A stretch of DNA of 12,515 nucleotides, taken from positions 1 to 12,515 of the forward strand of contig JASLES010000138.1 of assembly GCA_030151005.1 (NCBI GenBank). The letters run 5' to 3'. Shown here piece after piece: positions 5,237 to 12,515 of this stretch. A model generated the notes under the pieces. The model ran no database searches. It saw only the letters and a program-made list of their open reading frames with translations, and was not told where the DNA came from. The stretch is from Silvimonas sp. GTDB lineage: Bacteria; Pseudomonadota; Gammaproteobacteria; Burkholderiales; Chitinibacteraceae. The position numbers were made by a program, and so were the translations under genes. Each line of letters opens with the position of its first letter. The stretch's first letter is position 1.

Positions 5237-8200
5237 ATGAGCGTGCATACCGAATTCGATCAAGGCTCCCTGATCTGGGTGAAGGGAGAGCTTGAACAGA
5301 CGCTGGGCCGAGCGGCAGAAGCGCTCAAGCAGTTTGGCAACGCACCCGATGCGGCCCTGCTCAAGCATGCGCAAACCCACCTGCATCAGGCCGTTGGCGC
5401 CCTGCAGATGGTTGAACTGCAAGGCCTTGCCCGCTATTGCGAGGAAGCCGAGCATCTGGTCGCCAGTGTGGCCCGCGAAGAAACCGGCAACCATGCCCTG
5501 GATGCCGTGATCGCCGTCACCAAAGACGCCACCGCTTACCTGGAGCGCATTGCCGCCGGCTCTCCCAACGTGCCGCTGGTCCTGCGTGATTCGCTGGTCA
5601 AAATGGCCGCCCTGCGTGGTCAGAGCATCAGCGGCGCAGAACTCTTTTTCCCGCAGTTGGGCCAATTGAGTGTCCCGGCAGAACTGCCGACACACAGCGT
5701 GCCCGATGCCGACATGGCCCCGTGGGTACGCCAGCAACGGACCCGCTTTGAATCCGGCCTGCTGCGCTGGCTGCGTGCCCGTGATGCGGGTGGCGCTGCG
5801 GCCATGACCAAGAGCCTGACCGAACTGGCCAGCGCCCAGACAATCATGCTGCCGCGTGCCTTCTGGTGGAGCGCTGCGGCTGTGGTCGATGCGCTGCCGA
5901 CCAACAAACAAGAAACGGATCTGGACCCGCGTCACCTGTTGATGCGGCTGAACCTGCAACTGCGTCGCCTGGCTGATGGCTCGACCCGCGTGGCAGAACG
6001 CCTGTTCCGCGACCTGTTGTACATTCTGGCGCACGACCAAAGCCAAAGCACCCTGGCGCAAAAGCTCAGAGCGTCATTTGAGCTGGATGGCCTGTTGGCG
6101 CACGCTGGCGCAAACACCTTGTCGCCGCAAGCCCAGGCCCGCGCACAGGCGGCCCGCCAACTGCGTGAAGAACTGGCTAACGCCAAAGATTTGTGGAGCC
6201 GCGTGGCTGCCGGTCAGCAAGACCGCCTGCCGCAACTGGCCGCAGAAATCACCCGCCTGGCACATCACTCTGAAACGCTGGAGATCCCGGGGCTGAACAA
6301 GCTGTGGGAAGGTGTTTCTGGCGTGTTCGAGCGTTGCGCCGGTCGCGGCATCAGCGAGCCCGAAGCCCTGGAACTGGCCACCGCCATGTTGCTGGCCGAC
6401 AGCGTGCTGGCCGCTTACCCGCAACAAGCGGCAGATTTCCCTGAGCAAGTCGAAGCCATGCTGCAACGCCTGGCCAACCCGGCCATGGCCGCAGAAATTG
6501 ACCTGCCGCAACTGGATGCCGTCAGCCGCGAAGCGCAGGAAAAACTGCTGGTCGCACAACTGGCGCAAGAAATGCGCAGCAACCTGCGCGCCATTGAAGA
6601 CACGCTGGACGCCTTCTTCCGTGACCCGTCGCAACGTGCCGCCTTGGCCGGCCTGGATCAAACCATCTATCAGGTGCAGGGCGCCTTGATGATGCTCGAT
6701 TGCCAGGATGCCGTGGCTCTGTTGCTGGCCGCACATGAACGCGTGCGCAACCTGGCTGCTGCTGAGGCCGACCCGGCCCCGGCTGAGCTGGAAGAACTGG
6801 CAGAAGCGTTCTCTACCATCGGTTTTTACGTAGATGGTCTGGAACAAGGCCGTGATGACAGCGCCACCCTGCGCCCGATGCTGACCCGCCTGACCGGCGC
6901 CGCCGAGCCGGTGATTGAAGCCGAGCCGGATGTGACCGAAGCGCTGGAAGCCGAGCCGCCGATTGGTGAAAGCGCCAACATTGAGCCGGAACACATCGAG
7001 ATCATCGAGCCGGAACAAAGCCGTCCGCTGCCCTCGACCGAAGAAGCGGTCGACGCCGAATTGCTGGAAGTCTATCTGGAAGAAGCGGCCGAAGTGCTGG
7101 AGACCATTGCCTCGCAAATCGAGGTATGCCGCCACGCCCCGCACGACCGCGAAGCCATGACCGTCATTCGCCGCAGCTTCCACACCCTTAAGGGCAGTGG
7201 CCGCATGGTGGGTCTGTTCAATCTGGGCGAAGCCGCCTGGGCTATTGAACAGGTCATGAACAAATGGCTGCAAGCTGAACAACCGGCCACACCGGCGCTG
7301 CTGCAACTGGTGGACGATGCCCACCAGTCCTTCCGCGTCTGGGTGGCACAACTGTCCGAAACCGGCGGTGCGCAAGTGGATTCCAGCGGCCTCTCTGAGC
7401 GCGCGGAAGAACTCAAGCACCAGTTGGACCAGGGTACATTGTCGATGGCCGCCCCGGTCGCCGCACCCGTGGTTGAACCAGTGGCATTCCAGCCTGCGGT
7501 TGCAGCCGAACCGCTGCCAGCCCTGTTTGAAGGCGAACACGACGAAGCCGCGGCACCGTCTGTGGAACTGACCGACGACCTGAGCTTTGACGCCCCGGCG
7601 ATTGATCTGGCCGACGATCTGGCCGAGACCGAACTGGTCGTTGATACCCCGGCACCGGCGGATGAAATCCAGATTGGCGAAGTCGCCGTGTCGACCACGC
7701 TGTTTGGTATTTTCTGCGACGAAGCCGGCCGCCACCTGCAAGCGCTGGTGCAAGGCCGCACCGCATTGCAAAACAACGATCCACTGGCGCCCTCGTTCCT
7801 GCTGTCTGCTCATACTCTGGGCGGCATTGGCGCGACGGCCGGTTTCAGCGCACTGGGCGATCTGGCCTACGCGCTGGAACAATCCGTACAAAAATCCGCC
7901 GAACCGCCGGTTGAGCCGTTGATTCACGCCGTGGACCGCCTGGAGCAAATGCTGGGCGATATCTTTGCCCAACGCGATCCAGGTCACGGCATGGCAGAAA
8001 TTGCCGCGCTGGCAGCCCGCAACGAAGATGCGCTGAGCATTGCACTGGATGATGTTGCCGCCGCGCCCGTCACCACCGACGATCAACTGGCGCTGGACGA
8101 GATCTCGCTGGATGATCTGTCCCTGGACGAGGCGTTGCCAGACACCGCGGCAGCGCATGTAGAGCCCGCCATTGAGCTGGGTGAGCATGACCTTGCAGCG

Positions 8201-11200
8201 CCGACCGAAGAGGCAATCAACCTCGACGAGTTTGAACTGACCGAGCCCACTGCCGACGAGCTGGCCGCACTGGCCCTGCTGGACGGCACGCATCTGGACG
8301 AGCACAACGAACCGGTACTGCCAACCGCCACATCGCTGGATGGGCTGGATGATCTGTCGTTCGATCTGGATGAATTCCCGGCAGATGCACTGACCGTTGA
8401 AGTCGAAGAAGAGCCGTTGCTGGCGACCGAAGTTGCGCTGGACCCGGCCCACGATGCCGAGACCGCCGCACTGGCCGCATTGCCTGATGAACAAGGCTTT
8501 GAGCTGACGCTGGACGAGCCGCATGAAGTCCCTGCCGAAGAACTGGTGGCAGAAGAGCATGTGCTCGACCCGCTGCCGACCGAGTCTGCCCACGCCGCAG
8601 AGGACATTGAACCGCATACCGTCGTGACCGAACTGGCTGCCGCACCAGCCGAACCGGTTCAGGCAGAAGCCGTGCCGGACACCGTTCACGAAGCCCTGGT
8701 CGCTGCGCATGAGGCGCTTGTCAGCGCGCATGAATCTCTGGTTGCCGCCCGGACTGACGCAGAACCCGAAGCCATTGCTGACGCAGAGCCGATCCTCGAT
8801 GCGCCGCTGGTTGAGGAAGATCTGCCAGCGCTGGCAGAAGCAGAACTGATTGAGCCGGCCGACGAGCCGGTGGCAGAAGTACCGTTGTCGCCGGAACTGG
8901 GCCATGTGGTGCAACCGCTGGCCATGGCCGCAGCAGAATCGCATGCTGGCGTGCTGGCCGCGGGCTCTAGCCTGACCGAACGCAAAGCCGAACTCGACCA
9001 GACACTGAACGACGAAATTGACGATCAGTTGCTGCCGGTGTTTGTGGAAGAAGGCGATGAGTTGCTGCCGCAAGTGGGTGGCGCATTGCGTGCCCTGCGC
9101 GACGGTGACGCCGCCGAGGCCGACCGCCTCAAGCGCATTCTGCATACCCTGAAGGGTAGCGCCCGGATGTCCGGTGCCATGCGCATGGGTGAAGCGACTC
9201 ACCGCATGGAGTCGCGTCTGCTGGCGGCAGGCAGCACCGTATCGGCCCCGCTGATTGACGAGCTGGAATCCGACTACGACCTGATCAACCTGTTGTTCGA
9301 CGAACTGGCTGGCCGTACACCGAAGGCCGCCGACGTGGTGGGCCAGACGGCCCAAGCCGTAGCCGCGACGCAAGCCCGTGGCCCGGCCCAGCCGCTGTTG
9401 GCCGCCGCGCCGGATGCGGAAGGCAAAACCACCATCCGCGTGCGTTCTGAACTGGTGGATGACCTGGTTAACCAAGCCGGTGAAGTGTCGATTGCGCGTT
9501 CCCGCATTGAATCTGAAATGCTGGCGCTCAAGAGCTCTTTGCTGGATCTGACCGAAAACGTGACGCGTCTGCGCACGCAAATGCGTGAACTGGAAATCCA
9601 GGCCGAATCGCAAATGCAGGCCCGCACGCGTGAATTCCAGGAAGCGGCGCAGACGTTTGACCCGCTGGAGTTCGACCGCTTTACCCGTCTGCAGGAAGTC
9701 ACCCGTTTCATCGCCGAAAGCGTAAACGACGTGGCCACCATTCAGCACAACTTGCTGAAGAACGTGGACGAGTCTGCCGCCGCGCTGACCGCGCAGGCCC
9801 GCATGACCAAGGAACTGCAACAGAACCTGATGCGCGTGCGCATGGTGCCGTTTGCCAGTATCTCTGACCGCTTGTACCGCCTGACGCGTCAGACCGGTAA
9901 GGAAGTGGGCAAGAAGGTCAACCTGGAACTGCGTGGCGGCCGCGTGGAAATTGACCGCGGCGTGCTGGAAAAGATGATCTCGCCGTTTGAGCACATGCTG
10001 CGTAACGCGATCGACCATGGTCTGGAGACCCCGGAAGAGCGTGAAGCCAGCGGCAAGAGCGAGTTTGGTGAAGTTCAGGTGGAAGTGCGCCAGGAAGGCA
10101 ACGAACTGGTGGTGATGCTCAAGGATGACGGTAAGGGCCTGAATATGGATCGCATCCGCGCCAAGGCGCTGGAACGCGGCCTGATTGAGGCTGGCCAGGA
10201 CGTGGCTGACCGTGACCTGATGCAGGTGATCTTCGAACCGGGTTTCTCGACCGCGTCTGCCGTGACGCAGATTTCCGGCCGTGGCATCGGCATGGATGTG
10301 GTGAAGAACGAAATCGGTAACCTGGGTGGCCGCATCGACGTAGATAGCGTGCTGGGTCAGGGCACCAGCTTTACCATCCACCTGCCGCTGACGCTGGCGG
10401 TGACCCAGGTGCTGCTGGTGAAATCCAGCGAGCGTCTGTACGCCATTCCGTCGGTGATGATCGAACAGGTGCAGGAACTTAAACAGGACGCCCTGGCGCT
10501 CCTGTACAAGAACCAGGCGCAAGAATGGCTGGGCGGCCGTTATCCGTTCTCTTACTTCCCGCGCCTGTTGGGCGATGCAGAAGTCATGCCGGAAACCAAG
10601 CGCTTCTCTACCGTGCTGCTGCTGCGCTCTGGTGCCAACCGCATGGCGCTGCACATTGACGAACTGGTGAAAAACCAGGAAGTGGTGGTGAAGGCCATTG
10701 GCCCGCAACTGGCGCGGATTCCGGGCGTTGCCGGATCTACCGTACTGGGTAACGGCGAAATCGTGCTGATCATGAATCCGCTGGCTCTCCTGGCGCATGG
10801 CGAAATTGCCACCGCAACCCAGAAGGATGCCCCGGTAGAAACGCGTGCACCGGCTCAGCTGCAAACCACGCCGGTGGTGATGGTGGTGGATGATTCGCTG
10901 ACCGTGCGCAAGATCACCAGCCGCTTGCTGGCGCGTGAAGGCTTCCAGGTACAAACCGCCAAAGACGGCGTGGATGCCCTGCAGCAACTTCAGGAACTCA
11001 AGCCTGCGGTCATGCTGGTGGATATCGAAATGCCGCGGATGGACGGGTTTGAATTTACCCGGAACGTGCGCGCCAATGACGATACCCGCCACATCCCGAT
11101 CATCATGATCACCTCACGCACGGCCGAAAAACACCGCAACTATGCGTTTGAACTGGGCGTGAACGTGTTCCTGGGCAAGCCGTTCCAGGAAGACGAGCTG

Positions 11201-11233
11201 ATGGGTCATATCCGCAGCTTCATCCCGCAGTAA
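5237..11233 (+). CDS. pilL: Pilus chemosensory hybrid histidine kinase PilL/ChpA
   Basis: This 1998-residue cytoplasmic CheA-type kinase is somewhat shorter than P. aeruginosa ChpA. The start ATG (5237) begins MSVHTEFDQGSLIWVKGELE, the family N-terminus, but has only a weak Shine-Dalgarno sequence (CGGA). Phosphotransfer-like modules carry H50 (LHQAVGAL), Y478 in place of His (IYQVQGAL), H649 (HTLKGSGRMVG), H859 (HTLGGIG, Lys replaced by Gly) and H1303 (HTLKGSARMSG). Acidic Ala/Glu/Pro linkers span about 552-604, 733-812 and 938-1255. The kinase core starts near 1400 with a CheA dimerisation domain. The ATPase follows, with N1590 in the N box, DDGKG at 1630-1634, the F-box IFEPGFSTA and GRGIGM at 1681-1686. 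A CheW domain (about 1719-1860) and a C-terminal receiver complete it (D1885-D1886, phospho-acceptor D1929, K1981). It is the last operon gene and ends at a strong terminator. Confidence 0.96.
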   Translation: MSVHTEFDQGSLIWVKGELEQTLGRAAEALKQFGNAPDAALLKHAQTHLHQAVGALQMVELQGLARYCEEAEHLVASVAREETGNHALDAVIAVTKDATAYLERIAAGSPNVPLVLRDSLVKMAALRGQSISGAELFFPQLGQLSVPAELPTHSVPDADMAPWVRQQRTRFESGLLRWLRARDAGGAAAMTKSLTELASAQTIMLPRAFWWSAAAVVDALPTNKQETDLDPRHLLMRLNLQLRRLADGSTRVAERLFRDLLYILAHDQSQSTLAQKLRASFELDGLLAHAGANTLSPQAQARAQAARQLREELANAKDLWSRVAAGQQDRLPQLAAEITRLAHHSETLEIPGLNKLWEGVSGVFERCAGRGISEPEALELATAMLLADSVLAAYPQQAADFPEQVEAMLQRLANPAMAAEIDLPQLDAVSREAQEKLLVAQLAQEMRSNLRAIEDTLDAFFRDPSQRAALAGLDQTIYQVQGALMMLDCQDAVALLLAAHERVRNLAAAEADPAPAELEELAEAFSTIGFYVDGLEQGRDDSATLRPMLTRLTGAAEPVIEAEPDVTEALEAEPPIGESANIEPEHIEIIEPEQSRPLPSTEEAVDAELLEVYLEEAAEVLETIASQIEVCRHAPHDREAMTVIRRSFHTLKGSGRMVGLFNLGEAAWAIEQVMNKWLQAEQPATPALLQLVDDAHQSFRVWVAQLSETGGAQVDSSGLSERAEELKHQLDQGTLSMAAPVAAPVVEPVAFQPAVAAEPLPALFEGEHDEAAAPSVELTDDLSFDAPAIDLADDLAETELVVDTPAPADEIQIGEVAVSTTLFGIFCDEAGRHLQALVQGRTALQNNDPLAPSFLLSAHTLGGIGATAGFSALGDLAYALEQSVQKSAEPPVEPLIHAVDRLEQMLGDIFAQRDPGHGMAEIAALAARNEDALSIALDDVAAAPVTTDDQLALDEISLDDLSLDEALPDTAAAHVEPAIELGEHDLAAPTEEAINLDEFELTEPTADELAALALLDGTHLDEHNEPVLPTATSLDGLDDLSFDLDEFPADALTVEVEEEPLLATEVALDPAHDAETAALAALPDEQGFELTLDEPHEVPAEELVAEEHVLDPLPTESAHAAEDIEPHTVVTELAAAPAEPVQAEAVPDTVHEALVAAHEALVSAHESLVAARTDAEPEAIADAEPILDAPLVEEDLPALAEAELIEPADEPVAEVPLSPELGHVVQPLAMAAAESHAGVLAAGSSLTERKAELDQTLNDEIDDQLLPVFVEEGDELLPQVGGALRALRDGDAAEADRLKRILHTLKGSARMSGAMRMGEATHRMESRLLAAGSTVSAPLIDELESDYDLINLLFDELAGRTPKAADVVGQTAQAVAATQARGPAQPLLAAAPDAEGKTTIRVRSELVDDLVNQAGEVSIARSRIESEMLALKSSLLDLTENVTRLRTQMRELEIQAESQMQARTREFQEAAQTFDPLEFDRFTRLQEVTRFIAESVNDVATIQHNLLKNVDESAAALTAQARMTKELQQNLMRVRMVPFASISDRLYRLTRQTGKEVGKKVNLELRGGRVEIDRGVLEKMISPFEHMLRNAIDHGLETPEEREASGKSEFGEVQVEVRQEGNELVVMLKDDGKGLNMDRIRAKALERGLIEAGQDVADRDLMQVIFEPGFSTASAVTQISGRGIGMDVVKNEIGNLGGRIDVDSVLGQGTSFTIHLPLTLAVTQVLLVKSSERLYAIPSVMIEQVQELKQDALALLYKNQAQEWLGGRYPFSYFPRLLGDAEVMPETKRFSTVLLLRSGANRMALHIDELVKNQEVVVKAIGPQLARIPGVAGSTVLGNGEIVLIMNPLALLAHGEIATATQKDAPVETRAPAQLQTTPVVMVVDDSLTVRKITSRLLAREGFQVQTAKDGVDALQQLQELKPAVMLVDIEMPRMDGFEFTRNVRANDDTRHIPIIMITSRTAEKHRNYAFELGVNVFLGKPFQEDELMGHIRSFIPQ
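8687..8749 (+). repeat. Three tandem heptapeptide repeats in the PilL linker
   Basis: Residues 1151-1171 of PilL read HEALVAA, HEALVSA, HESLVAA. The DNA copies are 21 nt each (8687-8707, 8708-8728, 8729-8749) and differ at many third positions, so the repeat is old and kept at protein level rather than a recent slippage event. The heptad spacing with Leu and Val in fixed positions suggests a short amphipathic or coiled-coil helix within an otherwise acidic, probably disordered linker. Confidence 0.8.
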
Positions 11234-11247
11234 GCGCAGATGCGCTC

Positions 11248-11281
11248 AAAACAAAACCCCGCAGAAGCGGGGTTTTGTTTT
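11248..11281. terminator. Bidirectional intrinsic terminator after pilL
   Basis: AAAACAAAACCCCGC (11248-11262), loop AGAA and GCGGGGTTTTGTTTT (11267-11281) form a perfect 15-bp stem with a GC-rich core. There is a T-rich end on the + strand and, by symmetry, on the minus strand. It begins 15 nt after the pilL stop and can also stop transcription from the convergent citrate-synthase-like gene, whose stop is 63 nt away. Confidence 0.93.
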
Positions 11282-11299
11282 TGGGGTATCCACCACCAT

Positions 11300-11335
11300 A
11301 GCCCGGATGGAGCGCGCCCGTTGGTGGGCGCCCCC
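11300..11335. repeat. REP-like GC-rich palindromic element
   Basis: The stretch beginning AGCCCGGATGGAGCGCG and including GCGCCC (11314-11319), loop GTTGGT, GGGCGC (11326-11331) has the look of the dispersed extragenic palindromes common in proteobacterial gaps, many of which contain a TAGCCCGGATG core. It lies between the pilL terminator and the convergent gene. On the minus strand the hairpin could also act as an RNA 3' end structure. Only one copy is visible here, so REP identity is a guess. Confidence 0.35.
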
Positions 11336-11343
11336 ACAAAGTG

Positions 11344-12405
11344 CTATGCCGCTTGCGCTTCCGGCCACGGTCCAATGTATTGTGATGCCGGCCGCAATAA
11401 ACGGCCGGTTTGTTGTTGCTCACACGCATGGGCAATCCAGCCGGCCGTGCGGGCCGCCGCAAAGACCGGCGTGAAGCCGACGCGGGGAATATCCAGCGCT
11501 TCAAGCAACAGCGCGGTGTAGAACTCTGTGTTGATATCCAGCCGACGGCCCGGCTTGTGGCGGGCAAGTGCCTTGAGCCCAGCTTGTTCTACGGCTTCCG
11601 CCAGCGCAATGCGATCACCACGCAAGGTGTAGACCGCTGCTTTGAGTACATCCGCGCGCGGGTCGCGTACCCGGTAAATGCGGTGGCCAAAACCCATGAG
11701 CCGCTCGCCCCGGGCGATGGCCGCGTCGACCCAGGCCTCTGCCGCCGGCGCACTGCCGATGGCGTCCAGCATATCCAGCACCGGGCCAGGTGCGCCACCG
11801 TGCAACGGCCCTTTGAGCGCCCCCAACGCGGCGACCACCGCTGAGGAGAGGCCAGCACCGGTCGAAGCCACCACCCGGGCGGTGAAGGTGGATGCATTCA
11901 AGCCGTGATCCACGGCAGCAACCAGATAGGTTTCAAATGCGCGCACTTCGATCGCCTCCCCTTGCCGGCCGCGCAACATGCGGAGCAGATCAGCGGCATG
12001 ACTCAAACCAGGTTCAGGTGCCAAGGGGGTTTGACCGGTTGCCTTGCAAATAGCCGCTGCCATCGCCACCCCGGCTGCGCCCAGCAAGGTGGTCGCATCG
12101 GCGGGCTGATCCGGCACGGCGGCCAGCAACAGACGCATGCCTTCGATCGCACTCATGCCTTCCAGTTGCGGTAGCAGCGGCGTGAACCGCGCCCACGCCG
12201 CGACACGGGCTTGCGCCAGCGCTGCAGGCAAATCATGCGGATGTGGCACCAGGCCTTGCCATAACAGCGCCACCACATCTTCGAAAGACCAGTTGCCCGC
12301 CAGTTGTTCCAGTTCGTACCCGCGCAGGATCAAGCGTCCTGCTTCGCCATCGACGTGGCTTAATCGCGTTTGGGCCGCGATCACGCCATCCAGTCCGGTC
12401 GTCAT
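11344..12405 (-). CDS. Citrate/2-methylcitrate synthase family protein (short type)
   Basis: This 353-residue protein of the citrate synthase superfamily is of the short, Gram-positive/archaeal-like type (about 350-380 residues; classical E. coli GltA has 427). Conserved features in order are DHGLNASTFTARV (166-178), LKGPLHGGA with H202, MGFGHRIYR with H241, NTEFY (292-296), R319 in AARTAGWIAH and LRP (337-339). H202 and H241 align with the active-site histidines that activate acetyl-CoA and oxaloacetate. Where classical enzymes have the catalytic Asp (NVDFY), this protein has Glu294, as in several secondary citrate synthases. The reaction is probably acyl-CoA plus a 2-oxoacid; the true substrate (citrate, methylcitrate or another) cannot be fixed. 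No prpB or prpD is visible nearby. ATG 12405 has TGGAGA 6 nt upstream. It converges on pilL and is divergent from the gene at the right edge. Confidence 0.9.
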   Translation of the reverse strand: MTTGLDGVIAAQTRLSHVDGEAGRLILRGYELEQLAGNWSFEDVVALLWQGLVPHPHDLPAALAQARVAAWARFTPLLPQLEGMSAIEGMRLLLAAVPDQPADATTLLGAAGVAMAAAICKATGQTPLAPEPGLSHAADLLRMLRGRQGEAIEVRAFETYLVAAVDHGLNASTFTARVVASTGAGLSSAVVAALGALKGPLHGGAPGPVLDMLDAIGSAPAAEAWVDAAIARGERLMGFGHRIYRVRDPRADVLKAAVYTLRGDRIALAEAVEQAGLKALARHKPGRRLDINTEFYTALLLEALDIPRVGFTPVFAAARTAGWIAHACEQQQTGRLLRPASQYIGPWPEAQAA

Positions 12406-12411
12406 GAAGTT

Positions 12412-12417
12412 TCTCCA
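12412..12417 (-). promoter_or_regulatory. Ribosome binding site of the citrate-synthase-like gene
   Basis: On the minus strand TGGAGA precedes ATG by 6 nt, supporting the start at 12405. Confidence 0.75.
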
Positions 12418-12443
12418 GGGATCAGTACAGACATGGACAGACT

Positions 12444-12487
12444 ATCAATACATTGATTTAATAAAAATATTGAATCACTAAATCAAT
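12444..12487. promoter_or_regulatory. Operator-like palindromes in the divergent promoter region
   Basis: ATTGATTTA (12452-12460) and TAAATCAAT (12479-12487) form a perfect 9-bp inverted repeat 18 nt apart, about two helical turns arm start to arm start plus spacer. The arms fall on the -10 and -35 hexamers of the minus-strand promoter. A second palindrome, ATCAA-TACA-TTGAT (12444-12457), shares the left arm. The repeated unit is (A)TTGAT / ATCAA(T). It is a good candidate binding site for the product of the divergent gene or another dimeric regulator. Confidence 0.5.
12458..12486 (-). promoter_or_regulatory. Probable promoter of the citrate-synthase-like gene
   Basis: On the minus strand TTGATT (12481-12486) is followed by a 17-nt spacer and TATTAA (12458-12463). 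Each hexamer matches the sigma70 consensus at four of six positions with ideal spacing, in strongly AT-rich DNA. Transcription would start near 12450, leaving a leader of about 45 nt. Confidence 0.45.
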
Positions 12488-12495
12488 CTATATTC

Positions 12496-12515
12496 ATGTC
12501 TACGCCCCCTGCTGG
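12496..12515 (+). CDS. Start of an unidentified divergent gene (partial)
   Basis: ATG at 12496 opens the frame MSTPPA (six complete codons) to the window edge. The only support is its position after a shared AT-rich promoter region and the fact that the upstream frame closes at 12454 with no other ATG. No Shine-Dalgarno sequence is visible, so either the message is nearly leaderless or the true start lies further right. Divergent position suggests a transcriptional regulator of the citrate-synthase-like gene, but the sequence is too short to name a family. Confidence 0.35.

Noticed and set aside
6074..11092. A 1672-codon open frame on the minus strand opposite pilL
   Set aside because: Its translation is rich in His, Gln, Arg and Cys with no recognisable domain, and it mirrors the codon bias of pilL. 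It has no ribosome binding site or independent support. It is an antisense shadow of the real gene.
11240..11521. Small + strand frame over the terminator and the start of the convergent gene
   Set aside because: It runs through a perfect terminator and antisense to a clear citrate-synthase-family gene, with no ribosome binding site.
11410..12481. Several + strand frames antisense to the citrate-synthase-like gene
   Set aside because: Shadows of the minus-strand gene, without domains or start signals.

Overview
The window looks like a chromosomal segment of a moderately GC-rich betaproteobacterium. A Neisseriales/Chitinibacteraceae-type organism is my best guess, from protein sequence flavour and gene order only; no phylogenetic marker is present. 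Its core is a twitching-motility chemosensory (Pil-Chp) operon in the order pilG-pilH-pilI-pilJ-pilL, all on the + strand from 1172 to 11233 and closed by a very strong intrinsic terminator.

Layout. The left edge (2-199) is the C-terminal end of an FAD-dependent amine-oxidase-like protein. It overlaps tail-to-tail by 4 nt with a minus-strand yidB/DUF937 gene (196-591). A non-coding region of about 580 nt (592-1171) separates yidB from pilG and holds the presumed divergent control signals: several perfect inverted repeats and a plausible sigma70 promoter for pilG. PilG and PilH are CheY-like single-domain response regulators, PilI is a CheW-like adaptor, and PilJ is the membrane chemoreceptor. 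PilL is a 1998-residue ChpA-type hybrid kinase with several Hpt-like modules, long acidic linkers, a CheA kinase core, a CheW domain and a C-terminal receiver. A convergent minus-strand gene follows (11344-12405) for a short citrate/methylcitrate-synthase-family enzyme. Its promoter is shared with the first codons of a divergent, unidentified + strand gene at the right edge (12496 onward). That AT-rich divergent region carries operator-like palindromes exactly over the -35 and -10 elements.

How the genes work together. By family knowledge, PilJ senses a surface or pilus-related signal and, through PilI, controls PilL autophosphorylation. Phosphate then moves through the Hpt sites and receiver domains to PilG and PilH, which bias type IV pilus extension and retraction and, in Pseudomonas, cAMP levels. 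No methyltransferase (pilK) or methylesterase (chpB) gene is present between pilJ and pilL or after pilL in this window.

The most notable unexplained signal is that every spacer inside the operon contains an RNA stem-loop. pilG-pilH has a compact tetraloop hairpin, pilH-pilI a 13-pair stem with one mismatch, and pilI-pilJ a 13-pair stem with one mismatch. pilJ-pilL has an 11-bp perfect outer stem enclosing two hairpins, followed by two more hairpins and a tiny candidate leader ORF. I see no mobile element, CRISPR array, tRNA or rRNA. The protein-coding content is a known system; the intercistronic RNA architecture and PilL's domain variations are the parts worth a second look.
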